From an uncultured Rhizobiaceae group bacterium (lineage in GTDB: Bacteria; Pseudomonadota; Alphaproteobacteria; Rhizobiales; Rhizobiaceae): DNA of 64,000 bases. The stretch covers positions 279,701 to 343,700 of the forward strand of contig CALHBJ010000007.1 of the NCBI GenBank assembly GCA_937930845.1, written 5' to 3'. Both the position numbers and the translations under genes were made by a program. Below are positions 36,239 through 44,479 of the stretch, one piece after another. The notes below the pieces were generated by a model. That model was not told the DNA's origin. It made no database searches and saw only the letters and a list, made by a program, of their open reading frames with translations. Position 1 is the first letter of the stretch. Each line of letters starts with the position of its first letter.

Positions 36239-36452
36239 GGTTTTCCACCCTGCTTTTGCCCCCAACAGAAGGTGAATATGGTCCAGACAAATTGAAATAT
36301 TGCAAAAAGATGGAGTTAACCCATCGTGAATCCCGCCATTTGTCGCCACAGGCGATTAGCGGTGCAAATTCCTGCTTGCCATAGCGGCAGCCACTTGCGA
36401 GATTCCCGTATAAGATTCTTGTATTATTTCAGCACCTGACAGGGGAAATCGG

Positions 36453-37565
36453 ATGGACGTTAGAGCAGCAGTCGCTTTTGAAGCGGGAAAACCTCTTGAG
36501 ATCGCAACCGTCCAGTTGGACGGGCCACGCGAAGGCGAAGTTCTGGTGGAAATCAAGGCAACCGGCATTTGCCATACTGACGAATTCACCCGCTCCGGCG
36601 CGGACCCGGAGGGTATTTTCCCGGCCATTTTGGGCCATGAAGGTGCCGGTGTTGTTGTCGATGTGGGGCCAGGCGTCACGACTCTGAAAAAAGGCGACCA
36701 CGTCATCCCGCTTTACACGCCGGAATGTCGTGTGTGCGACTATTGCCTGCATCCAAAAACCAATCTGTGCCAGTCCATCCGCGTGACCCAGGGACAAGGC
36801 GTCATGCCCGATGGCACCAGCCGCTTTTCCCTCGATGGCAAACCGATCATGCACTATATGGGCACATCCACTTTTGCCAATTTCACAGTCCTGCCCGAAA
36901 TTGCCCTGGCAAAAGTGCGCGAAGACGCCCCTTTCGACAAGATTTGCTACATCGGTTGCGGTGTCACCACCGGCATTGGCGCGGTTATTCACACAGCGAA
37001 GGCAGAACCCGGCTGTAATGCCGTTGTATTTGGCCTGGGCGGCATTGGCCTAAACGTGATTCAAGGGTTGCGCCTGATCGGCGCCAACAAAATTATCGGC
37101 GTCGATCTCAATGACGACAAAAAGGAATGGGGCGAGAAATTCGGCATGACCCATTTCTTGAACCCAAAAGGCATGAGCCACGATGAACAGGTCGAAGCCC
37201 TGGTTGAAATGACCGATGGCGGCGCAGACTATTCATTTGAGTGCATCGGCAATACCAAGGTCATGCGCACGGCTTTGGAATGCTGCCACAAGGGTTGGGG
37301 AGAATCGATCATTATCGGTGTTGCCGGCGCTGGCCAGGAAATTTCCACACGGCCATTCCAACTGGTCACCGGGCGCTCCTGGCGCGGCACGGCCTTTGGC
37401 GGCGCGCGTGGCCGCACCGATGTGCCAAAAATCGTTGATTGGTACATGAACGGCAAAATCGACATCGACCCCATGATCACCCACAAACTGAAGCTTGAAG
37501 ACATCAATCACGGCTTTGATTTGATGCATGAAGGCAAATCCATTCGTTCTGTGATCGAATTTTAA
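36453..37565 (+). CDS. adhC: S-(hydroxymethyl)glutathione dehydrogenase (class III alcohol dehydrogenase)
   Basis: 370 residues from ATG 36453, preceded by AGGGGAAA. It oxidises S-hydroxymethylglutathione, formed from formaldehyde and glutathione, to S-formylglutathione with NAD; many members also reduce S-nitrosoglutathione. Catalytic zinc ligands are in GICHTDEF, GHEGAG and IGCGVTTGIGA; the structural zinc is held by four Cys in ECRVCDYCLHPKTNLC. The Rossmann glycine motif is GLGGIGLNVIQG. The partner S-formylglutathione hydrolase gene lies 1.07 kb downstream on the same strand, separated by two unrelated genes with very small gaps, so all four may be one operon. Confidence 0.97.
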   Translation: MDVRAAVAFEAGKPLEIATVQLDGPREGEVLVEIKATGICHTDEFTRSGADPEGIFPAILGHEGAGVVVDVGPGVTTLKKGDHVIPLYTPECRVCDYCLHPKTNLCQSIRVTQGQGVMPDGTSRFSLDGKPIMHYMGTSTFANFTVLPEIALAKVREDAPFDKICYIGCGVTTGIGAVIHTAKAEPGCNAVVFGLGGIGLNVIQGLRLIGANKIIGVDLNDDKKEWGEKFGMTHFLNPKGMSHDEQVEALVEMTDGGADYSFECIGNTKVMRTALECCHKGWGESIIIGVAGAGQEISTRPFQLVTGRSWRGTAFGGARGRTDVPKIVDWYMNGKIDIDPMITHKLKLEDINHGFDLMHEGKSIRSVIEF

Positions 37566-37575
37566 GGCGCGGCCG

Positions 37576-38175
37576 ATGCGGCTCACCGTCCTCACAAGGC
37601 CATTGGCCTTGCTGGCCCTGTGCGGATTTATCTGCTCAGGGGCTGGTTTGTCCCTTGCCCAAACCACTGGTGAGGCAACAGAGCCTGTGGAACAGCAGGT
37701 GGAAGAGACCAGCGAAGAAGAACAGAAGGCAGCAGCCGAGCAGGCTGAGCTGGACAGCCTCATCATCGGCCCCTGGGTGCGCATTGCAAGCGATGCAACG
37801 GCTAACCCCAACGGAGACGACATCGCGAAATCCGTTGAGCGTTGCGTGCGGATCGCCCCTCTGAACGGCCTGAAAATCGAAACCGCAGCAGACAAGAAAC
37901 TGCCTAAGCGCACCCAATTGCGTGGCGATCTGATTTACTATCGCACGGAAAACTATCTCCAGCGCCTCGACAGCATAAACGCCACATTGATCCGATTACC
38001 CAATGTGCAAAAGACCGAACAGACCAATGGCAGCGAGATATGGCTGTTGAGCGGCAATCGTGCGCGCATGCGGGTGCGGTTTGCCGATACGAAGCAACGC
38101 GGTGGCCGTGGCGAATTCATGGTGGACGATACCGGCGTTTATCTGCGGTGCCCGCTGCCCCGCGCCGGGAACTGA
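37576..38175 (+). CDS. Unknown secreted protein between adhC and yaiI
   Basis: 199 residues from ATG 37576, ten bases after the adhC stop. A signal peptide is clear (MRLTVLTRPLALLALCGFIC, continuing to cleavage after LSLAQ near residue 29). An acidic Glu-rich linker (EPVEQQVEETSEEEQKAA) precedes a compact beta-rich domain with two cysteines, VERCVRIAP and YLRCPLPRAG, possibly a disulfide. I do not recognise the family. Tight spacing to adhC and yaiI suggests co-transcription, but a role in formaldehyde metabolism is not implied by sequence. Confidence 0.7.
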   Translation: MRLTVLTRPLALLALCGFICSGAGLSLAQTTGEATEPVEQQVEETSEEEQKAAAEQAELDSLIIGPWVRIASDATANPNGDDIAKSVERCVRIAPLNGLKIETAADKKLPKRTQLRGDLIYYRTENYLQRLDSINATLIRLPNVQKTEQTNGSEIWLLSGNRARMRVRFADTKQRGGRGEFMVDDTGVYLRCPLPRAGN

Positions 38176-38179
38176 CCCA

Positions 38180-38623
38180 ATGCGCATATTCGTGGATGCC
38201 GACGCCTGCCCGGTTAAAGACGAGGTTTTGAAGGTCGCGGAGCGTTACGCATTAAAGGTTTTCATCGTGTCCAACGGGGGCATGAGGCCATCGCGCGACC
38301 CGTTGGTGGAAAACATTATTGTGCCAGCCGGTCCCGACATCGCCGATGACTGGATCGCCGACAATGTGGTGGCTGGCGATATTGCGATCACATCGGACAT
38401 ACCACTGGCGGCGCGCATATTGGAAAAAGACGCCCGCGCCGTTGGTCCCACAGGGAAATTATTTACCGAGGAAACCATCGGCATGGCGCTTGCCATGCGC
38501 GAGCTTAACCAGCACATCCGGGAAGTCACCCAGGGCCAAACGCGACACCGGCCTTTCGAACCCCGGGATCGATCCAATTTTCTACAAGCACTCGACCGCT
38601 TGGTACAATCGAGCAAAACATGA
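38180..38623 (+). CDS. YaiI/YqxD family (DUF188) protein
   Basis: 147 residues from ATG 38180, four bases after the preceding stop. The N-terminus MRIFVDADACPVKDEV is the signature of the DUF188 family, a PIN-like fold with conserved aspartates; TSDIPLAARILEKDARAVGP and the C-terminal RDRSNFLQALDRLV are also typical. The fold suggests a metal-dependent nuclease, but no activity is established. Its stop overlaps the first possible ATG of fghA (ATGA at 38620), pointing to translational coupling. Confidence 0.9.
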   Translation: MRIFVDADACPVKDEVLKVAERYALKVFIVSNGGMRPSRDPLVENIIVPAGPDIADDWIADNVVAGDIAITSDIPLAARILEKDARAVGPTGKLFTEETIGMALAMRELNQHIREVTQGQTRHRPFEPRDRSNFLQALDRLVQSSKT

Positions 38624-38634
38624 CGGAGACAGGC

Positions 38635-39465
38635 ATGGAAACCAAATCAACCGCGCGTGCATTTGGCGGCACCCAGAGCGTCTACACCCACCAATCCAGC
38701 GAGTGCGGCTGCGAAATGACCTTTGCCGTCTACCTGCCACCACAGGCACAGGACGGGCCGGTTCCCGTTCTGTGGTACCTGTCCGGACTGACATGCACCC
38801 ATGCCAATGTGATGGACAAGGGAGAATACCGCGCCGCCGCCGCTGAACTTGGAATGGCCATCGTGTGCCCAGACACCAGCCCGCGCGGCGATGATGTACC
38901 TGACGACGCAGACAGTTGGCAATTTGGTTCCGGTGCTGGCTTCTATGTGGATGCCACCCAAGAACCCTGGCGCAAGAATTACCGGATGTATTCCTACATT
39001 ACCCGCGAGCTGCCCGAACTGATCGCTGCCAACTTTCCCGTTGATATGGATCGACAGGGCATATTTGGTCACTCAATGGGCGGGCATGGCGCGCTGACCA
39101 TTGCGCTGAAAAATCCTGATCGCTTCAAATCCTGTTCGGCATTTGCACCAATCGCTCAGCCTTCCACAGCCGGTTGGTCTGTTGGTGCTTTGTCGCGCTA
39201 TCTGGGAGAAGATCAAGCCGCATGGCGCGCCTATGACGCCACATTGCTCATAGAAGATGGCGCGCGTTTCCCGGAGTTCTTGGTGGATCAGGGAGAGGCC
39301 GATGGGTTTCTCGACGATGGGCTGCGCCCTCACCTGCTGGAACAGGCCTGCGACAAGGCGGGCATCCCGCTGACATTGCGAATGCAACCGGGTTATGACC
39401 ATTCCTATTTCTTTATTTCCAGCTTCATGGCCGACCACATCAAATGGCATGCCGCGCGCATTTAG
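38635..39465 (+). CDS. fghA: S-formylglutathione hydrolase
   Basis: 276 residues from ATG 38635, chosen because GGAGA lies seven bases upstream and the product begins METKSTARAFGG as in relatives; ATG 38620, overlapping the yaiI stop, is the alternative. It hydrolyses S-formylglutathione to formate and glutathione, the second step after AdhC. It is a serine esterase with the nucleophile in GHSMGGHGA, an oxyanion region in YLSGLTC, and the catalytic His in GYDHSYFF near the C-terminus. The last bases of the gene overlap the end of the convergent EamA transporter gene. Confidence 0.96.
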   Translation: METKSTARAFGGTQSVYTHQSSECGCEMTFAVYLPPQAQDGPVPVLWYLSGLTCTHANVMDKGEYRAAAAELGMAIVCPDTSPRGDDVPDDADSWQFGSGAGFYVDATQEPWRKNYRMYSYITRELPELIAANFPVDMDRQGIFGHSMGGHGALTIALKNPDRFKSCSAFAPIAQPSTAGWSVGALSRYLGEDQAAWRAYDATLLIEDGARFPEFLVDQGEADGFLDDGLRPHLLEQACDKAGIPLTLRMQPGYDHSYFFISSFMADHIKWHAARI

Positions 39466-40430
39466 CCGTTTTCTGAGACGGATTTCTCACGCACGAAAAT
39501 ATAAATGCCAGATCCCACAATGATGAATATCCCGATCCATTTCAGCCCATCGGGAAATTCACCAAAGAGCCAGTAACCAAGCGCGGTGGCTGTGACAATT
39601 TCCATATATTGGAAAGGGGCCAGGATAGACGCACTTGCCAATCGAAAGGCCATCACCACCATCAAATGGCCAATAGAGGCCAGCGCTCCGATGGCCGCGA
39701 TCAACCCCCAGCGGATGCCAAATTCCGGCAATTCGGGCGAGGCAAAATTCTCAATGCCGGCATAGGTTGCCAGACTGACCACGAAGGCCAACATCAATAC
39801 GCCGCCGATACCCGCCACAAATTGCATTGATATGGGATCATCATCGGCAGCAAAAATGCGGGTTAACAACAAATAGATGGCGAACAGCGTGGCCGTTGCA
39901 ATGGGCATGAGCGAAACCGCACCGAACACCTGGTAGCTGGGCTGGATCACCAACATGGCCCCACCAAATCCAATCAGCACTGCCAGGCCACGCCGCCAAC
40001 CCACGGTTTCCTTGAGCACCACCACAGACAAAATCGTCAGGATGAACGGCTCAACGAAAAACACCGCGATTGCATCTGCAATCGGCATATAGCGCAGTGT
40101 GGCAAAGAATATCATCACGGCCATGCTCATCACCGCCCCGCGCAGTAAATTGGCCCAGATATGCCGCGGCAATAATCGCCCAGGGCCGCGCAAGATCAAC
40201 AGAAATGCGCCCAACAGAATGGCCTGTGTCAAAAAACGGCCAAACGCGGTCTGTCCCGCTGTGACCCCATAATTGAGAGCCAGCACTTTTGCGATGCCAT
40301 CCATCAGCGGGAGCATCAACATGCCGGCAATCATCAGCATCATGCCGCGCGCAACAGTGCCTGTATCTGTATCTGTATCTGTGCTTGGCGGCGCAGAATT
40401 TGGGGGCGTTTCAACCGTCATGGACGACAA
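39462..40430 (-). CDS. EamA/DMT family transporter
   Basis: 322 residues from ATG 40430 (ATG 40421 is also possible). Ten hydrophobic segments in two EamA repeats identify a drug/metabolite transporter; the first repeat includes MPLMDGIAKVLAL and the typical PIADAIAVFFVEPF, the second LASASILAPFQYMEIV. Substrate unknown. The cytoplasmic N-terminus contains alternating Thr-Asp (TDTDTDTG) encoded by a hexanucleotide repeat. The 3' end overlaps the convergent fghA stop. Confidence 0.9.
   Translation of the reverse strand: MSSMTVETPPNSAPPSTDTDTDTGTVARGMMLMIAGMLMLPLMDGIAKVLALNYGVTAGQTAFGRFLTQAILLGAFLLILRGPGRLLPRHIWANLLRGAVMSMAVMIFFATLRYMPIADAIAVFFVEPFILTILSVVVLKETVGWRRGLAVLIGFGGAMLVIQPSYQVFGAVSLMPIATATLFAIYLLLTRIFAADDDPISMQFVAGIGGVLMLAFVVSLATYAGIENFASPELPEFGIRWGLIAAIGALASIGHLMVVMAFRLASASILAPFQYMEIVTATALGYWLFGEFPDGLKWIGIFIIVGSGIYIFVREKSVSENG
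40361..40382. repeat. Hexanucleotide tandem repeat in the EamA gene
   Basis: Three copies of CTGTAT plus a partial fourth, encoding Thr-Asp-Thr-Asp near residue 20 of the transporter. Because the unit is six bases, copy number changes would keep the frame. Confidence 0.85.
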
Positions 40431-40460
40431 TCGATGATGAGGTGCAATAGAATTGCAGTC

Positions 40461-41537
40461 TTACGCAAAGCGCACGCGAACCAAAGCGAATTTCTTGTCT
40501 GATCCCCTCAATTCGTAAGCCCCATGGGGGGCAACCTTCACAAATGGCGGCACATCGAGCAATTCCATCAGCGCCGCTGAAGCGAGATTGTCAGCACCGG
40601 TTTCCCGCGCAACATCCTCAATACGGGCGGTCATGTTGATCACGTCCCCAAGAAATGTCACCTGACGGCGGCTGTCACCGCACTCCCCCACAACCACTGG
40701 GCCGCCATGCAGTGCCGCGCGAAAGCGTGGGGTGACACCAAATTCACTTTGGAAGAACGCCGCTTGCCGCTCCACGATTTGTTCCAGATCAGACAAGGCC
40801 AGCAGGCAGCGTGCGTTTTGTTTCTTATCCGCCGTAATCGGCCAGGTGGCAATGACTGCATCCCCCACATAGGAAACGATTTCGCCCCCATGGCGAACCA
40901 GCGCCCGGTCGGCATGGTAGAAAAACTCCGAAAGAAATTCGTGAAAACGCACATTGCCAAGTTCACGCGCCAATCGCGACGACCCCACCAGGTCGATAAA
41001 CAGGAATAACCGCTCTTCGCTGACAGGGCGAAAATAACGCCCCACGACCAGATTTATGAAACGGCGAAACCCGATTACCGAGGAAAGCTGCGACAAGGTC
41101 ACAAAGACGATAACCAGCCCCATGCTGATCAGCGTATCCCGTGCCTGTTCCTCAAATTTCAGTTCGATCTCTATTGCACCGTCGGTGAGGAAATTTGTCA
41201 GCACCTCATTGCCCACCAGGCACAGGCGCACAATCAATGTGAGCACGAGAATGCGCACCAAAAGGCCGGGAAGAAACGCCACCCGTCTGATCCAGCTGCG
41301 CCGCACGGAGCGGATGTAAAATATTTCCACCAGAGCTGATATCAGCCCAATGCTCGCGCCGGTTCTAAACCCCTGATAGTAATCCTGCCCATTGCCCGGA
41401 TAGACGATGTCGCCATAAAATTCGCCCACAAGGCCACTGATGATCGTGATCACAGCAACCGCAACCAGTCGCCAAATCACGCTGCCCAGCGTAGTGTCGC
41501 TAACGGCGGGTCGTATGTGGGAGGCCGCCTGGGTCAA
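40461..41537 (-). CDS. Membrane-anchored class III adenylate/guanylate cyclase
   Basis: 358 residues from ATG 41537. The N-terminal half has about four membrane segments (for example LVAVAVITIISGLVGEF, GASIGLISALVEIFYI, LLVRILVLTLIVRLCLV and SMGLVIVFVTLSQ). The C-terminal catalytic domain (about 172-358) has the two metal-binding aspartates 44 residues apart, Asp182 in FIDLVGSS and Asp226 in YVGDAVIATW, and the GDVINMTARIE region of the active site. The usual substrate-binding Lys of adenylate cyclases (four residues before the second Asp) is Ser222 here, so substrate and activity are open. Its start codon overlaps the end of the ATP12 gene. Confidence 0.9.
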   Translation of the reverse strand: MTQAASHIRPAVSDTTLGSVIWRLVAVAVITIISGLVGEFYGDIVYPGNGQDYYQGFRTGASIGLISALVEIFYIRSVRRSWIRRVAFLPGLLVRILVLTLIVRLCLVGNEVLTNFLTDGAIEIELKFEEQARDTLISMGLVIVFVTLSQLSSVIGFRRFINLVVGRYFRPVSEERLFLFIDLVGSSRLARELGNVRFHEFLSEFFYHADRALVRHGGEIVSYVGDAVIATWPITADKKQNARCLLALSDLEQIVERQAAFFQSEFGVTPRFRAALHGGPVVVGECGDSRRQVTFLGDVINMTARIEDVARETGADNLASAALMELLDVPPFVKVAPHGAYELRGSDKKFALVRVRFA

Positions 41538-42313
41538 CCTATTTCTTTCAATACGGCAACCGCCGTTTCCATATCGACGAAACGGGATGCACGGCGCGCT
41601 TCTGCCTCTTCATCGCTGCCCCAAAGTTCAATATTCCAGTCTTCGTCCACATGGGCTGCGGTCCACGCCTCGTGAAGCGAAATTTCATCTTTCAACAGCG
41701 CCATGGCGATGACCGCAGACCCCGTCAACGATGTGGCCACATGGGTGGCAGACAAAACCAATGGATCATCAATCACGCCCACATGGGTGCTGAATGCGGC
41801 CATGGCTGTCGCCGGTTGTTCCACATGCATCACCCCTTGCGCTGTTTCAAACTGCGCCCCAAGCCCCATTTGCGCCCATTCCAGAACCGGGTCCCAAAGC
41901 GCCATTTGACGCGCCACAAGGCCTTCGGGCTGGTCAGCACGATAGCAAAGCAAATCACTGCTGGCGTAGCGAACAATATCCTCTTTCACCGCCTGCATAT
42001 CCCTGGCAACGCCATCAATGGCCGTATTGGTCAATCGCGTATACGGCATGGTGAGCGGGTCGATCCGCTCTGCCTGGACGTCCCACTCGGCAGCAATATT
42101 CGACATCACATTGGCGCTTGAAAGCTCCAGATGCTTTTTGCCCGGTGTACGAATGGGGCGGCCATCCAACTCAACCCGAAACAGTCCGTCAATTTCAACG
42201 ACCTCAACCGCCTTGTAAAAACGCTTGGGAAGTTGGCTTTCACGGCTGGGCTCTGACACGCGCGTTGGAGTATCGGGCACGTTTGAGTCTCGCTCACCTA
42301 AGATATCATTCAT
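41534..42313 (-). CDS. ATP12 family chaperone protein
   Basis: 259 residues from ATG 42313, with GGGACAG upstream; a TTG at 42325 opens the frame slightly earlier. The ATP12 family assists assembly of the F1-ATPase alpha subunit in mitochondria and is widespread in alphaproteobacteria. Recognisable regions are KRFYKAVEVVEIDGLFRVEL, LDGRPIRTPGK, the central AAEWDVQAERIDPLTMPYTRL and SSDLLCYRADQPEGLV, and the C-terminal EAWTAAHVDEDWNIELWG. Its stop overlaps the cyclase start (ATGA, 41534-41537), so the two are probably translationally coupled. Confidence 0.92.
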   Translation of the reverse strand: MNDILGERDSNVPDTPTRVSEPSRESQLPKRFYKAVEVVEIDGLFRVELDGRPIRTPGKKHLELSSANVMSNIAAEWDVQAERIDPLTMPYTRLTNTAIDGVARDMQAVKEDIVRYASSDLLCYRADQPEGLVARQMALWDPVLEWAQMGLGAQFETAQGVMHVEQPATAMAAFSTHVGVIDDPLVLSATHVATSLTGSAVIAMALLKDEISLHEAWTAAHVDEDWNIELWGSDEEAEARRASRFVDMETAVAVLKEIG

Positions 42314-42370
42314 GCTCTGTCCCAATAAAAATACAGCACGTACCGCATCCCTGCCTGTTTCCCTTCTATG

Positions 42371-42386
42371 GGGAGCAATTGTTCCC
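42371..42386. promoter_or_regulatory. Near-perfect palindrome between rluC and the ATP12 gene
   Basis: GGGAGCAATTGTTCCC reads the same on both strands apart from one base pair. A related perfect palindrome, GAACAATTGTTC, lies 32 bases away at 42418-42429 within the rluC 3' end. It could be an operator for the ATP12-cyclase genes or a processed RNA hairpin; neither is shown. Confidence 0.35.
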
Positions 42387-42411
42387 GTTTAAAGGTCGAT
42401 CCACAATAATT

Positions 42412-43425
42412 TTAGTCGAACAATTGTTCATCTTCGGGAATGCCGTCGGCTTCATCGAATGCAAACAGATTCCAGCTTTGAACCATGTGTGAGGGCAAAG
42501 GCGCGGTGATGTCCAATATCGGCTGCCCCTCATCGGGATGGGGAATGCGAATGCGGCGGGCATGGAGATGCAACCGCTTTTGTACACCGCCGGGAATATC
42601 CCAGTTTTCCACGTCAAAATATTTTGGATCACCAATGATTGGATGTCCCAAATGCTGGGCATGAACCCGCAACTGATGAGTGCGGCCCGTGTGCGGTTTT
42701 AATTCCATCCACGACACACTGCGCGGGCCGGAATCTATGACACGATAGAAGGAAACCGCATGGTCTGCGCCGCGCTCGCCATGTTTGGCAACACGCATAC
42801 GGTCTCCGTCCTCCGTCTGCTCCTTGACAAGATAGGTGGAAATACGGCCTTCGCGCTGTCGCGGCACGCCGCGCATCAAGGCCCAATAGGTCTTGTCGGT
42901 ATCACGGTGGCGAAAACTTTTGGTCAATTGTGCTGCCGCACTGCGGGTTTTGGCAACCACCAGAACGCCCGATGTATCCCGATCGAGCCTGTGACACAGG
43001 CGCGGCTTTTGGCCAGATTTATCACGCAAGCTTTCCAGCATGGAATCGACAGAACGATTGATCCCCGAACCGCCCTGCACTGCCAGACCCGATGGTTTGT
43101 TGAAAACCAGCACCTTGCGATCCTCAAATAACAGCATGTCGCGCAAAACATCCGCATCATGCCGGTCACGAATGGTGTTCGCTGTCATGTGCAGCGGCTT
43201 GGCCGCCGCCGCCGCATCAAGGGGGGGAACACGCACAATCTGACCAGCTTCCAGCCTAGAGGCCGTTTTCACCCGCCCACCGTCGACCCGGATTTGCCCT
43301 GAACGCAGCAGTTTTTGCAATTGCCCAAATCCGACACCGGGAAAATGCTCCTTAAACCACCGGTCAAGGCGCATTCCGTCTTCATCCGTTGAGACCGTTT
43401 TTTGTGATACAGCCGAAAATGCCAT
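42412..43425 (-). CDS. rluC: RluA-family 23S rRNA pseudouridine synthase (RluC type)
   Basis: 337 residues from ATG 43425. An N-terminal S4 RNA-binding domain (MRLDRWFKEHF, then LRSGQIRVDGGRV) is followed by the pseudouridine synthase core with the catalytic Asp in HRLDRDTSG, plus ALMRGVPRQ and KPHTGRTHQLRVH. It isomerises uridines in 23S rRNA (RluC: 955, 2504, 2580 in E. coli numbering). The start codon overlaps the crcB stop by one base, so the two are coupled. RluD is the main alternative name, but the domain spacing and neighbours favour RluC. Confidence 0.93.
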   Translation of the reverse strand: MAFSAVSQKTVSTDEDGMRLDRWFKEHFPGVGFGQLQKLLRSGQIRVDGGRVKTASRLEAGQIVRVPPLDAAAAAKPLHMTANTIRDRHDADVLRDMLLFEDRKVLVFNKPSGLAVQGGSGINRSVDSMLESLRDKSGQKPRLCHRLDRDTSGVLVVAKTRSAAAQLTKSFRHRDTDKTYWALMRGVPRQREGRISTYLVKEQTEDGDRMRVAKHGERGADHAVSFYRVIDSGPRSVSWMELKPHTGRTHQLRVHAQHLGHPIIGDPKYFDVENWDIPGGVQKRLHLHARRIRIPHPDEGQPILDITAPLPSHMVQSWNLFAFDEADGIPEDEQLFD

Positions 43426-43811
43426 CAGTTCCCCATTGTCGGGCCAATCGCCCGCATTACGCCAAGTCCGGCAAATACCGCAGCAATGCTCGCAACCACA
43501 CTAAACAACACATAGCCAAGAGCTTCCCCATGGGCGCCGCGCTGCCACATATTCGCAAAATCCAGGGAAAAGGCTGAAAATGTGGTGAAGCCACCAAGAA
43601 AGCCTGTTGCGAGAAACAGGCGGAATTCATTGCTGCCGCCCCGGCGCACCAACCAGCCAATCAACAGCCCCATGGCAAAAGAGCCAACAATATTCACCGC
43701 CATTGTTCCCCAGGGAAACCCCGGGCCAAACTGGCGCAATGTGGCACTGCCAACCAGATGCCGGCTCACAGCGCCCAGTCCACCGCCGATAAATATCAAG
43801 ATCAAGTTCAT
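43425..43811 (-). CDS. crcB: Fluoride efflux channel CrcB/Fluc
   Basis: 128 residues from ATG 43811; an open extension to 43874 is not needed. Four hydrophobic helices and the Fluc signatures GGGLGAVSRHL, GTMAVNIVGSF and FLGGFTTFSAFS identify a dual-topology fluoride channel that exports F-. Only one copy is present, so it should form a homodimer. No fluoride riboswitch consensus is visible upstream. It is translationally coupled to rluC downstream. Confidence 0.95.
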   Translation of the reverse strand: MNLILIFIGGGLGAVSRHLVGSATLRQFGPGFPWGTMAVNIVGSFAMGLLIGWLVRRGGSNEFRLFLATGFLGGFTTFSAFSLDFANMWQRGAHGEALGYVLFSVVASIAAVFAGLGVMRAIGPTMGN

Positions 43812-43944
43812 GACACGGGGTCTAACCGAACTTTGTGTCAATGACCACACAAACCGCTTGCCCATATCGGCCAAAAACCGCTAGTTATTTTCAAGCGTCA
43901 GCTATGGGGGTCGGCGTTAAAGTTGAAGCTTTCGGGGAAATAAC

Positions 43945-44397
43945 ATGACACAGCAAAAAGTGCTGGCGCTGGCATGCGTCCTGTTGGTGAGCGGATGCGC
44001 CACCGTGGTGCGCGGAACAACAGAAGACGTGGTAATCAGATATAGCCCAGACGATGCGCGGGTTACCACATCCAACAATCACACCTGCAGTTCCAGCCCG
44101 TGCGTCATCAAAGTGCCGCGCAAGGAAAGCTTTGTCGTCACCACAACCAAACCCGGCTATCAAAAACAATCCGTGGCCGTGGGCACCAAAGTCACAGGTA
44201 AAGGCGCAGCCGGCATTGCCGGAAACGTCATAGTTGGCGGTGTTATTGGTGTTGGCGTTGACGCCGCCACCGGCGCGGGACGCGATCATTTTCCAAATCC
44301 GGTAATCATCGACCTGGTCAAGGAAGGCGAAGCCGCACCGCAATTACGGCCTGCCAAACCCGCAGGAAAACGCAAGAAGTCTTCACCGACAAGTTAA
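43945..44397 (+). CDS. Small lipoprotein, first of a tandem pair
   Basis: 150 residues from ATG 43945, preceded by GGGGAAA. Lipoprotein signal MTQQKVLALACVLL with lipobox VSGC. The mature part has a RGTTEDVVIRYSPDDARVTT segment, two Cys in HTCSSSPC, and PRKESFVVTTTKPGYQKQ, a small beta domain reminiscent of PEGA repeats, then a Gly/Val-rich hydrophobic stretch (AGIAGNVIVGGVIGVGVDAA), DHFPNPVII and a basic tail. It is clearly paralogous to the next gene. Function unknown; a cell envelope location is expected. Confidence 0.82.
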   Translation: MTQQKVLALACVLLVSGCATVVRGTTEDVVIRYSPDDARVTTSNNHTCSSSPCVIKVPRKESFVVTTTKPGYQKQSVAVGTKVTGKGAAGIAGNVIVGGVIGVGVDAATGAGRDHFPNPVIIDLVKEGEAAPQLRPAKPAGKRKKSSPTS

Positions 44398-44479
44398 CCA
44401 TCGAAGCAGGTTGTTAGATTGCCCGGCTGTTTGTTTTGTTTAATATCGCGGGGATATTTCATTTCGAGACGTTAATTCC

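Noticed and set aside
43812..43944. Fluoride riboswitch upstream of crcB
   Set aside because: The conserved core sequences of the crcB motif could not be found.
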